Assembly (NCBI GenBank): GCA_007571185.1
Contig: RKRX01000049.1
Span: 1-12,401, forward strand
DNA length: 12,401 nucleotides
DNA from: Oceanicaulis sp.
GTDB taxonomy: Bacteria > Pseudomonadota > Alphaproteobacteria > Caulobacterales > Maricaulaceae
Direction: 5' to 3'
Part shown: one piece after another, positions 1 to 6,295 of the stretch
How the letters are laid out: every line of letters begins with the position of its first letter
Numbering within the stretch: position 1 is the stretch's first letter
Translations under genes and position numbers: made by a program
Notes under the pieces: model-generated
What the model was told of the DNA's origin: nothing
Database searches by the model: none
What the model saw: the letters and a program-made list of their open reading frames with translations, nothing else

Positions 1-117
1 ACGGAACTGGGCTACGGGTTCGCACTGGGCCCTGACGGTCAGGTTCTGCGTTCATATGTGAGCAGCCGCCCCAGCGAATGGCGCGCCGGGCTGGAGGTCG
101 TCGGGTTCAAGTGGTAA
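1..117 (+). CDS. C-terminal end of an unidentified protein (5' end outside window)
   Basis: Frame 1 is open from the first base and ends with TAA at 115-117, giving 38 residues of a protein that starts before the window. The tail contains LGYGFALGPDGQ and ends WRAGLEVVGFKW. A terminal aromatic residue preceded by alternating hydrophobic residues is what the last strand of an outer-membrane beta-barrel looks like, so an outer-membrane protein is possible, but 38 residues are too few to name a family. The gene runs convergently toward the aminotransferase gene. I do not recognise it. Confidence 0.5.
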   Translation, partial: TELGYGFALGPDGQVLRSYVSSRPSEWRAGLEVVGFKW

Positions 118-225
118 GCGAGTGCTGGATTGCACCAGAGATCGGAATCTGATCAGCTTTCAAAATGGGTCAGAAAGGTTCTGGGGGACGTCCTCTGGGG
201 TTTCGTGGGGGACTCTGTCTCTGGT

Positions 226-299
226 GACGATGTCAGAGGCGCCTGCACACATCGTGCCTCTCAAGCTGAAACGTTGCGACGATGTCATGCAGGCGCCTG
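226..299. repeat. Clustered direct and inverted repeats in a convergent intergenic gap
   Basis: The motif GACGATGTCA occurs at 226-235 and 278-287, each followed within a few bases by AGGCGCCTG (237-245 and 291-299). In addition, AGGCGCCTGC-AC-ACATCGT (237-255) is the inverted complement of ACGATGT-CAT-GCAGGCGCCT (279-298). This gives a 10-bp plus 7-bp stem interrupted by a 2/3-base bulge, with a loop of about 23 bases. AGGCGCCT is itself palindromic. No T-run follows on either strand, so it is not a classical intrinsic terminator, although its place between convergent genes would suit transcript ends. It may be a REP-like extragenic palindrome or the scar of a small mobile element; the origin is unknown. 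Confidence 0.6.
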
Positions 300-364
300 G
301 AACATTTAGACCGGGTTGATTGAAAATATCGCCCGTCGTTACCCTTGCATTCACCCCGTTGCTG

Positions 365-1555
365 TCACACCTGTTCGGGTTGAAGTGCGTCTAGCGCCCT
401 GTCTAACGCCGTAACGGCTTCGCGTGCGTGACCCTCGTTGATGATCAACGGCGGCGCCAGGCGCACGACGTTATCGCCCGCCACACCCACCAAGAGATGG
501 TTGTCGCGAACTTTGTTCACCAGGGTGCGGTTGCCGAAACCATCTTTCAATTTCAGTCCAATCAACAGACCACGACCCCGGATTTCTTCGATCTTGCCCG
601 TGTAGACGTCCCGCAGATCAGCTAGGGACCGGCGTAGCGTGTCGGAGATGTTGACCACCTGATCCATAAAGCCCGGCGCAGTCAGTTTGTCATAGACGAC
701 ATTGCCTACAGCCATCGCCAGCGGGTTACCGCCAAAGGTGGAGCCATGAGTGCCTATCACCATGTGGGCGCTGGCTTCATCGGTCGCCAGGCACGCGCCC
801 ATGGGGAAACCGCCGCCCACGCCCTTGGCTACGGCCATGATATCGGGCCTGGCCTCTTCCGCCCAGTCGTGCGCCCATATCCTGCCGGTCCGACCTGCAC
901 CGCATTGCACTTCATCATAGATCAGCAGCAGCTCGTGCGCGTTACAGATTTCACGCAGACCGCGCAGGCAGCTGCTCGGTAGAGCCCGCACGCCGCCTTC
1001 ACCCTGCACCGGCTCAATCAAAATCGCAGCCGTCTCTTCGGTGATAGAAGCTCGCAGGGCGTCATGGTCACCGAACTCGACCTGGTCGAACCCTTCCATT
1101 TTCGGGCCGAATCCTTCAAGATATTTCGGATTGCCGCCAGCGTTGATGGCTCCATAGGAACGGCCATGAAATGCGCCGGTGAAGGTGATGATACGATATT
1201 TATCTGGGCGTCCCTTGGAAAAGTGATAGTGGCGGGCGGTCTTGATGGATGCCTCGATCGCTTCGACGCCCGAATTGGTGAAGAACACCCGGTCGGCAAA
1301 GCTGTCCCGGCAGTACTTTCCCGCTAGCTCCAACTGTCCCGGTACACGGAACATGTTTGAGGTATGCCAGAGCTTGTCGGCCTGTTCTTTCAACGCCGCC
1401 ACCGCCTCGGGGTGATTATGACCGATTGCATTCACCGCAATGCCGGAAATGAAATCGAGATACGTCTCGCCGGACTGCTCAATCAGGTAAGCGCCTTCAC
1501 CACGCTCAAAGTTAAGATTGGGCGGTGAATACGTGTCCATCAACGGCTTGGGCAT
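365..1555 (-). CDS. argD: Acetylornithine/succinyldiaminopimelate aminotransferase family (ArgD), PLP-dependent
   Basis: A 396-residue class III aminotransferase, the usual ArgD length. It transfers an amino group from glutamate to N-acetylglutamate semialdehyde in arginine synthesis, and in many bacteria also serves the lysine/diaminopimelate route. Visible hallmarks are the N-terminal FERGEGAYL and DFISGIAVNAIGHNHP block, TNSGVEAIEASIK (93-105, PLP phosphate site), FHGRS (129-133), the PLP-ring aspartate in IYDEVQCGAGRTG (Asp214), the Schiff-base lysine in AVAKGVGGGFPMGA (Lys244) and HGSTFGGNPLA (270-280). I chose the ATG at 1555 because an AAGGA lies 8 bases upstream and the family begins here. 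The longer frame to 1642 adds 29 unlike residues and overlaps the permease gene. It lies 68 bases after the permease stop on the same strand, so co-transcription is likely. The usual alphaproteobacterial partner argF does not follow. A related transaminase with another substrate cannot be excluded. Confidence 0.88.
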   Translation of the reverse strand: MPKPLMDTYSPPNLNFERGEGAYLIEQSGETYLDFISGIAVNAIGHNHPEAVAALKEQADKLWHTSNMFRVPGQLELAGKYCRDSFADRVFFTNSGVEAIEASIKTARHYHFSKGRPDKYRIITFTGAFHGRSYGAINAGGNPKYLEGFGPKMEGFDQVEFGDHDALRASITEETAAILIEPVQGEGGVRALPSSCLRGLREICNAHELLLIYDEVQCGAGRTGRIWAHDWAEEARPDIMAVAKGVGGGFPMGACLATDEASAHMVIGTHGSTFGGNPLAMAVGNVVYDKLTAPGFMDQVVNISDTLRRSLADLRDVYTGKIEEIRGRGLLIGLKLKDGFGNRTLVNKVRDNHLLVGVAGDNVVRLAPPLIINEGHAREAVTALDRALDALQPEQV

Positions 1556-1623
1556 GGGCAGTATCCTTGTGAAGCAAAGATGGAAAATAGTTATGACTGG
1601 AGGTTGATCCGGATCCCGGCCGA

Positions 1624-2460
1624 TTAGCTCTTTAGACGCCATCCTGAGCGCAACAGCAGATAACCCTGAATCAGCAGGCCGGCATTGATTGCTGCAATAG
1701 CGATCACCCCGATCAGAAGATGACTGTCATGAGTGCTGATAAAGCCGTAACGGAAGCCGTCGATCATGAAAAAAACCGGGTTTATGTGGCTGATCGTGCG
1801 GAAGGGCTCAGGCAGGGCATCCACCGAGTAGAAGGTCCCTGAAAGGAAAGCTAGCGGCATGATGATGAAGTTCGTGATGACCGCAAGATGGTCGAACTTT
1901 TCTGCCCACAACCCGGCAATCAGCCCGATCATGGCCATCATGGCGGCGGCTGACAAGCTAAAATAGAGCACCGCCCAAAGATGGGCGACAGATATTTCCA
2001 CAAACAGCGCAATGGCGATGGCAGTCGCTATGCCCACCAGAATGCCGCGGGTCATGGCTCCGCCGATAAAGGCGGCGGCCAGCTCAGCCGGAGACAGCGG
2101 CGGCATCAGAAAGTCCACCGTATTGCCTTGCACCTTGGCCACGATCAGTGAGGACGAAGAATTGGCGAACGCATTATTGAGTATGCCCATCATCACCAGG
2201 CCCGGGGCAAGAAAGGTTGTGAAAGGTACGCCTTCAACCGCTTCGCGGTTCACGCCGATCGCCAGAGAGAACACGATCATATACAGCAATGTGGTCGCTA
2301 CCGGAGCCAACAAGGTCTGGAAGCTGACCTTGAGAAAGCGCCGCACTTCTTTTTTGTACAGCGTCCACAGACCCAGCCAGTTCACCACCCCCACGGCGCG
2401 GGGGCGGGGAGAGCTGGAGACAGGCGTGGATTGCGGCGTCAGCCCGACCTTGTCTGTCAT
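1624..2460 (-). CDS. ABC-2 type transporter permease
   Basis: A 278-residue inner-membrane protein with a soluble N-terminus of about 45 residues and roughly six hydrophobic segments (near 48-69, 80-98, 126-153, 158-185, 193-212 and 247-271). The segment around 205-240, with FLSGTFYSVDALPEPF and INPVFFMIDGFRYG, is the typical ABC-2 permease signature of YadH/NodJ-like exporters. Such permeases pair with a separate ATPase to export drugs, polysaccharides or lipids; the substrate cannot be read from the sequence. The ATG at 2460 has a strong AAGGAG seven bases upstream. The expected ATP-binding subunit, normally the adjacent upstream gene, is absent: the upstream DNA is a divergent promoter region and gcrA. 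The argD gene follows on the same strand. Confidence 0.85.
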   Translation of the reverse strand: MTDKVGLTPQSTPVSSSPRPRAVGVVNWLGLWTLYKKEVRRFLKVSFQTLLAPVATTLLYMIVFSLAIGVNREAVEGVPFTTFLAPGLVMMGILNNAFANSSSSLIVAKVQGNTVDFLMPPLSPAELAAAFIGGAMTRGILVGIATAIAIALFVEISVAHLWAVLYFSLSAAAMMAMIGLIAGLWAEKFDHLAVITNFIIMPLAFLSGTFYSVDALPEPFRTISHINPVFFMIDGFRYGFISTHDSHLLIGVIAIAAINAGLLIQGYLLLRSGWRLKS

Positions 2461-2505
2461 CTCCGATCTCCTTGAGGAAGGATCCCCCCAGGAAGACCCT
2501 CGCCT

Positions 2506-2510
2506 GACTC
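2506..2510. promoter_or_regulatory. GANTC (CcrM-type methylation) site in the permease/gcrA intergenic region
   Basis: GACTC lies between the divergent permease and gcrA genes. In Caulobacter-like bacteria CcrM methylates GANTC and GcrA acts preferentially at methylated promoters, so a site here could take part in autoregulation. A single five-base match is weak evidence on its own. Confidence 0.25.
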
Positions 2511-2566
2511 TGACACGCCCGAACGACCCCGGTCCAGATCATGGCGCCATGCAGTGCGTGATGCAG

Positions 2567-2575
2567 TTATCCACG
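2567..2575 (+). promoter_or_regulatory. DnaA-box-like site upstream of gcrA
   Basis: TTATCCACG matches the DnaA box TTATCCACA at 8 of 9 positions and lies about 150 bases before the gcrA start. In Caulobacter crescentus DnaA is known to activate gcrA transcription, so the position is meaningful. Use of this site in this organism is inference. Confidence 0.5.
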
Positions 2576-2577
2576 GT

Positions 2578-2589
2578 CGATTTAAATCG
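2578..2589. promoter_or_regulatory. Perfect 12-bp palindrome between permease and gcrA
   Basis: CGATTTAAATCG is a perfect palindrome starting three bases after the DnaA-box-like site. It contains one TTAA, but no second TTAA seven bases away, so it is not a full CtrA site. It is a candidate operator for a dimeric regulator of one or both divergent genes. Confidence 0.35.
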
Positions 2590-2723
2590 GCATCTTGTGC
2601 TTTCGTTTCCAGGAAAATACTGTATCTTGTGTCCTCGCTCAAGAGTGGCCCCGGACGGGGAACTGCACGCAAAAGACGGGGATGTGTGGATGATGAGCGT
2701 AATCAGGTGAGGAGCGTACCGCC

Positions 2724-3254
2724 ATGGCGTGGACTGAAGACCGTGTGGAAATCCTAAAAAGGCTGTGGGCTGATAAGAGCCTGAGCGCCAGGCAGATCGC
2801 CGGGCGATTGGGCGGCGTCACCCGGAACGCTGTCATCGGCAAGGTGCACCGGCTTGGCTTGCCCGGTCGCGCACCGTCCTCGCGCCGCACACGCCGTGCT
2901 TCGCGGGGTTCGGCAGGGCCGCAGGCCGCCGCTCAGCAGAGACCAGAGACCAGGCTAGGAATTGTGGAAACCGGGTCTGTGCCTGTGGGCGCGCCGCAAG
3001 AAGCCGCAAGGCTGCCTAATGGCGAATACGCCACCGTGTTGGTTCTGCGCGAAGGCATGTGCAAATGGCCGATTGGTGATCCAACCGATGCCGAGTTTCG
3101 TTTCTGCGGTCGTCATGCGGGCACCGGGAACACCTATTGCGAAGCACATGCCCAGATTGCCTACCAACCTCAGATCAGGCGTAAGCGTAAACCTAGCGAC
3201 GCCGCCATGGCCATCCTTGATAACCTGCGGTCTTCACGCCGCGTGAATGTCTAG
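2724..3254 (+). CDS. gcrA: GcrA cell-cycle regulator
   Basis: A 176-residue protein, close to the 173 residues of Caulobacter GcrA. GcrA binds DNA and sigma-70 and stimulates RNA polymerase at promoters, many carrying methylated GANTC sites, so it couples replication to the transcription of division genes. Residues 1-47 hold the helix-turn-helix: WTEDRVEILKRLW, ARQIAGRLG and TRNAVIGKVHRLGL are near-diagnostic. Residues 48-105 form a basic, low-complexity linker. The C-terminal sigma-interacting domain has EGMCKWPIGDP, FRFCGRHAG and YCEAHAQIAY, with Cys113, Cys128, His131, Cys139 and His142 placed like a metal or structural cluster. The ATG at 2724 has AGGAG nine bases upstream. The region before it has a DnaA-box-like site, in line with DnaA control known in Caulobacter. 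Confidence 0.95.
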   Translation: MAWTEDRVEILKRLWADKSLSARQIAGRLGGVTRNAVIGKVHRLGLPGRAPSSRRTRRASRGSAGPQAAAQQRPETRLGIVETGSVPVGAPQEAARLPNGEYATVLVLREGMCKWPIGDPTDAEFRFCGRHAGTGNTYCEAHAQIAYQPQIRRKRKPSDAAMAILDNLRSSRRVNV

Positions 3255-3303
3255 GGTCAGGATCTATAGAAGGTTTGTCAACGGGGTGATGAGATGGTTG
3301 AAA

Positions 3304-3320
3304 CCTCCGACGTATGGAGG
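3304..3320 (+). repeat. Short hairpin overlapping a strong Shine-Dalgarno sequence
   Basis: CCTCC at 3304-3308 can pair with GGAGG at 3316-3320 across a seven-base loop. The right arm is also the core of the GGAGGAG (3316-3322) in front of the short ORF at 3328, so the hairpin could hide that ribosome site. It lies 50 bases after the gcrA stop and lacks a T-run. Confidence 0.35.
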
Positions 3321-3327
3321 AGTTTGC

Positions 3328-3351
3328 ATGTCTGACCATCTGGATATTTGA
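3328..3351 (+). CDS. Possible seven-codon leader ORF (MSDHLDI)
   Basis: ATG at 3328 follows a near-ideal GGAGGAG with a five-base spacer and reads seven codons to TGA at 3349-3351. The next frame can start at TTG (3348-3350), overlapping the stop as TTGA, the arrangement used for translational coupling. Another reading is that this was the real start of the downstream frame and that an indel has since separated them. The strong ribosome site is seen; either use is inference. Confidence 0.25.
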   Translation: MSDHLDI

Positions 3352-3482
3352 GCAAGCTGATTTCGCAAGCCCCCGATCTCCAGAGGCGTAAAGCTTGGAG
3401 GGATGAACTCACCGACCGTCAGATACAGCTGATTGAATCAACGTGCGGTGAACTACTCTCTCTTTTCGGTTACGAACCGATA
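3348..3482 (+). pseudogene. Probable C-terminal remnant of a sulfotransferase gene
   Basis: The translation around 3396-3473 (WRDELTDRQIQLIE, then CGELLSLFGY) matches the usual ending of PAPS-dependent sulfotransferases: a Trp/Tyr-Arg, an L-T-x-x-Q helix, I-E-x-x-C-G and a final F/L-GY. Nothing upstream supplies the catalytic part with its PAPS-binding loop, because the coding region of gcrA ends only about 90 bases earlier. It is therefore best read as a truncated gene tail left by insertion, deletion or transfer. The assignment rests on pattern memory of the family and is moderate at best. Confidence 0.4.
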
Positions 3483-3893
3483 TCGATATATTGTCTGGAT
3501 GTTACAGGTCGGTCCATAATCGAACACCTGACAAAACTGGTTGAAGAGCTTGTCGGGAAGTTGTTGCAAAAGATCGCCATCGCCCGCCGCCGATCTCGGA
3601 TTGATCGGCGCGCACCTTGGACAACCCTGTTTTCAGAGCATGATTCCTGTGCGAAAGAAAGGACTAGCACAATGGAAACTCCGAGTTTGGATACTCTTCG
3701 CGACATATTTCCTACTATTAGGGAGCTTGACCCAGAGGCCAAGATCAAGGAAGAAGAGGAGTTTTTAACCAGATGGGGCAAGCCATCCAAAGAGGGGAAT
3801 AAATCCTTGAGCTTAGCGGCGAGGATAGCGAAGAGTAAAGAGAAAGCCAAAGCTAAAGTAATTCCGTTGTTCCCCGATTCTCAGTCCCGTTGA
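3348..3893 (+). CDS. Hypothetical composite ORF (181 codons) in the gcrA-downstream islet
   Basis: An open frame from TTG 3348 to TGA 3891-3893, encoding 181 residues. It does not read as one domain. Residues 1-42 resemble the C-terminal helix of sulfotransferases, residues 43-108 look like non-selected sequence (basic run ARRRSRIDRR, a hairpin in the DNA), and residues 109-181 form a charged tail with an acidic stretch (EEEEF) followed by lysine-rich KSKEKAKAK and the short motif VIPLFP. TTG is a poor start with no proper ribosome site of its own. ATG 3672 has GAAAGGA eight bases upstream and would give a separate 73-residue protein, which I think more likely. The DNA is visibly AT-richer than the flanking genes. 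Function unknown. Confidence 0.4.
   Translation: MSKLISQAPDLQRRKAWRDELTDRQIQLIESTCGELLSLFGYEPISIYCLDVTGRSIIEHLTKLVEELVGKLLQKIAIARRRSRIDRRAPWTTLFSEHDSCAKERTSTMETPSLDTLRDIFPTIRELDPEAKIKEEEEFLTRWGKPSKEGNKSLSLAARIAKSKEKAKAKVIPLFPDSQSR
3588..3610. repeat. Perfect 8-bp stem / 7-base loop hairpin
   Basis: CGCCGATC (3588-3595) and GATCGGCG (3603-3610) pair perfectly around TCGGATT. It sits between the sulfotransferase-like tail and the small ORF at 3672. There is no T-run downstream, so it is not a clear intrinsic terminator. Confidence 0.5.
3672..3893 (+). CDS. Small charged hypothetical protein (73 aa), alternative reading of the islet ORF
   Basis: ATG at 3672 is preceded by GAAAGGA with an eight-base spacer and is in frame with the longer open frame above, so this may be the actual gene. 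The protein begins METPSLDTLRDIF, has an acidic middle (DPEAKIKEEEEFLTRW) and a basic end with KSKEKAKAK followed by VIPLFP. There is no signal peptide or membrane segment. It runs convergently toward the M3 peptidase gene, 110 bases away. I do not recognise a family. Confidence 0.4.
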   Translation: METPSLDTLRDIFPTIRELDPEAKIKEEEEFLTRWGKPSKEGNKSLSLAARIAKSKEKAKAKVIPLFPDSQSR

Positions 3894-4003
3894 CCTTCTT
3901 GCACTTAGAAGTGATCTGCAGTATCGAGGCGTCTGTTGGCGTCAGAAGTGTCCCAAACCACGTATAACCCGACGCGGTCTACTTTCGGTTCAGACAGCCG
4001 GGT

Positions 4004-6181
4004 TCAACCCTCTGCCTTGATGAAACCGCGATTGTGTAACAGCGGCTCAACGTTCGGCTCACGACCCCGGAAACCGATATAGGCGTCCATGGCAGGCAGG
4101 CTGTCACCGGCGGAATAGACGCTGTCGAGCAGTTTCCGGGCCAGGTCTGGATCGAAGATATCACCGGCTTCCTCGAAAGCGGCGAAACCGTCATTGTCCA
4201 GAACACCCGCCCACAGATAGCTATAATAACCTGAGGCATAACCTTCACCCGCAAAGGCATGCAGGAAATGGGTGGAGCGGTGACGCATCGGGATGTCTTC
4301 CAGATTATCACGCTTGCCGAGGATACGGTTTTCGAACGTGTCGATTTTGATGGTGTCCGTGTTGGTGTTCAGATGGTATTCCAGATCCACAAAGCCCGAG
4401 TTCAAGAACTCGACTGTAGCAAAGCCCTGGTTGAACGTTCCAGCTGCCAGAATACGCTCTAACAGCGCCGCTGGCATGGGTTCACCGGTGTCATGGTGCA
4501 GGGCGAAGCGTTCGAGCACTTCGGGCTGGGACAGCCAGTGCTCATAGATCTGGGCAGGGAATTCCACAAAATCGCGATCCACCGAAGTGCCGGCCAGAGA
4601 AGCGTATTCGGTATTGGACAGCAGGCCATGCAGACCATGGCCGAACTCGTGAAACAGGGTTACGGCGTCGGTGAAGGACAAAAGCGCCGGTTCACCATCA
4701 GCAGGCTTGTTGTAGTTGCAATTGTTCAGGATCAGCGGGATCTGGCCCGTTTGACCATTCTGGGCGCGAAAGCTAGACATCCAGGCGCCGCCGCGCTTAC
4801 CCGGGCGAGCGAAGAAGTCGCCATAAAACAAGCCCATCACTTGCCCGTCGGCATTGTGCATTTCCCATACGCGAACATCGGGATGGTAGGTGGGAATATC
4901 GGTACGCTCATGAAAGGAGACATCGAACAGGCGTCCAGACACATAGAACATCGCAGCGATCATATTATCGAGCTGCAAATGGGCTTTGACTTCGCTCTCA
5001 TCAAGATCGAAGCGCTCGGCCCGAACCTGCTGAGTGTAGTAGCGCCAGTCCCAGGGCTCCAGCTCATGATCAAGACCAGCTTCAGCGATGCGCGCCTCAA
5101 TATCGGCGGCTTCTTCCAGCGCACGGTCACGCGCTGGCCACCAGACCTGCTCCATCAAGGCCATGGCCGCATCCGGCGTGCCCGCCATGGTTCCGGCGGT
5201 GCGATAATGAGCGAAGGTTTCAAAGCCCAAAAGATTGGCCAGTTCCAGACGAGCGGAGAGAATCTGAGCGATTGTGTCCTTATTGTCATTGGCGTTGTCA
5301 TTATCGCCGCGTTGCATCCAGGCGCGCCAGGCGGTCTCGCGCTGGTCGCGATTGGGCGAGGCTTGCAAGAACGGCTCAACGCTGGAACGAGCCAGGGTAA
5401 TCACATGCCCGTCCCGGTCCCGGTCAGCGGCCGCCCCCGCAGCGGCGGAGACAATATAGTCGGGCAAACCGGTCAGGTCGGCCTCACTGAGTTCCATGGA
5501 CCAGGATTCCCGGTCCGCTTGTTCGTTCTGGGCAAACCGGGTGTACAGACTCGCCAGCTCGGATCGCAGAGCGGCGAAACGCTCGCGGTCTGCGCCTTGC
5601 AGCTGAGCGCCGGCGCGGATGAAATCATCATGGGTGGTTTCCAGCAGCCGCGCCTGTTGTGCAGTAAGGTCCAGGCTGTCGCGCTGCTGGTACAGAGCGT
5701 CGATCCGGGCGAACAGGTCAGGGTTCAGGGTGATTGAGGCGCTGTGTTCGGCCAGACGCGGGCTCATCTCACGCTGGATGGCGCGGATCTGGTCGTTGGA
5801 GGCTGAACTGGCGAGATTGAAGAAAATGCTGGAGATACGTCCCAGATCTTGGCCCGTCATCTCCATAGCCAGCAGGGTATTATCAAAAGTCGGCGCATCG
5901 GGATCGGAGGCGATCGCCTCAATCTCGGCGGCATGACTGGCGATAGCGCTGGCGAAAGCGGGCAGAAAATGAGCGTCTTCGATCAGATCCAGTGGCGGTG
6001 CGCCGTAAGGAGTGGCCCAGTCCGCCAGCAACGGATTGGTTTGTGCGGCGCCCGGCGGGCCTCCGGTCTCAGAGCCCGCCGACCCGGAGGAGTCGAGGCG
6101 AGAGGCGGATATATCAGCGGGAGAACAGGCGGCGAGCAACAGCGCAGAAGTGGCGACGCTCAGCGACAGGGCAGGTTTCAT
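4004..6181 (-). CDS. M3 family peptidyl-dipeptidase (Dcp-like), predicted lipoprotein
   Basis: A 725-residue zinc metallopeptidase of the thimet oligopeptidase/Dcp family, close in size to E. coli Dcp. Dcp-type enzymes remove dipeptides from the C-terminus of short peptides. The motif HEFGHGLHGLLS (His511, Glu512, His515) supplies two zinc ligands and the catalytic Glu; the third ligand is Glu540 in DFVEFPAQ. The C-terminal FAGEGYASGYYSYLW (643-657) is the substrate-binding Gly/Tyr loop seen in M3 enzymes. Residues 1-19 form a lipoprotein signal with the lipobox LAAC (Cys19) followed by Ser, and a Ser/Gly-rich linker, so the enzyme is likely anchored in the outer membrane facing the periplasm. 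It is the third leftward gene after the YHS and DoxX-like genes, with a 114-base gap that may hold its own promoter. A large antisense open frame over it is a shadow. Confidence 0.92.
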   Translation of the reverse strand: MKPALSLSVATSALLLAACSPADISASRLDSSGSAGSETGGPPGAAQTNPLLADWATPYGAPPLDLIEDAHFLPAFASAIASHAAEIEAIASDPDAPTFDNTLLAMEMTGQDLGRISSIFFNLASSASNDQIRAIQREMSPRLAEHSASITLNPDLFARIDALYQQRDSLDLTAQQARLLETTHDDFIRAGAQLQGADRERFAALRSELASLYTRFAQNEQADRESWSMELSEADLTGLPDYIVSAAAGAAADRDRDGHVITLARSSVEPFLQASPNRDQRETAWRAWMQRGDNDNANDNKDTIAQILSARLELANLLGFETFAHYRTAGTMAGTPDAAMALMEQVWWPARDRALEEAADIEARIAEAGLDHELEPWDWRYYTQQVRAERFDLDESEVKAHLQLDNMIAAMFYVSGRLFDVSFHERTDIPTYHPDVRVWEMHNADGQVMGLFYGDFFARPGKRGGAWMSSFRAQNGQTGQIPLILNNCNYNKPADGEPALLSFTDAVTLFHEFGHGLHGLLSNTEYASLAGTSVDRDFVEFPAQIYEHWLSQPEVLERFALHHDTGEPMPAALLERILAAGTFNQGFATVEFLNSGFVDLEYHLNTNTDTIKIDTFENRILGKRDNLEDIPMRHRSTHFLHAFAGEGYASGYYSYLWAGVLDNDGFAAFEEAGDIFDPDLARKLLDSVYSAGDSLPAMDAYIGFRGREPNVEPLLHNRGFIKAEG

Positions 6182-6237
6182 GGCTTATCCCCAGAACCGG
6201 AGCAGATATGACAACATCAGGCATCACTGTGGAGAAC

Positions 6238-6252
6238 GCGCTGCAAAAGCGC
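6238..6252. repeat. Small hairpin between the DoxX-like and M3 peptidase genes
   Basis: GCGCT-GCAAA-AGCGC forms a perfect 5-bp stem. On the minus strand it follows the DoxX-like gene stop by about 40 bases and precedes the M3 peptidase start by about 55. It has no T-run, so a terminator role is unsupported. Confidence 0.3.
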
Positions 6253-6295
6253 AATTCAAATCACTGTTATCGCTTACAACGATTGCCATCAAGCT

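Noticed and set aside
1556..1642. N-terminal extension of argD to an ATG at 1642
   Set aside because: The 29 extra residues do not resemble the family, overlap the permease gene, and the ATG at 1555 has a proper ribosome site.
2012..2710. Plus-strand open frame of 232 codons spanning the permease and gcrA promoter region
   Set aside because: It lies mostly antisense to the ABC-2 permease and its product is low-complexity without a ribosome site or family resemblance.
3994..4014. GGGTTCAACCC resembling a tRNA T-arm near the end of the M3 peptidase gene
   Set aside because: The arms do not give a five-base stem with a seven-base loop and no acceptor, D or anticodon arms surround it.
4493..5737. 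Long plus-strand open frame of 414 codons
   Set aside because: It is antisense to the M3 peptidase gene, which has clear active-site motifs; the product has no recognisable domain and the frame is explained by codon bias of the real gene.
6185..6193. TTATCCCCA, a DnaA-box-like 9-mer at the M3 peptidase start
   Set aside because: It mismatches a critical position, overlaps the ribosome site region, and no biology links DnaA to this gene.
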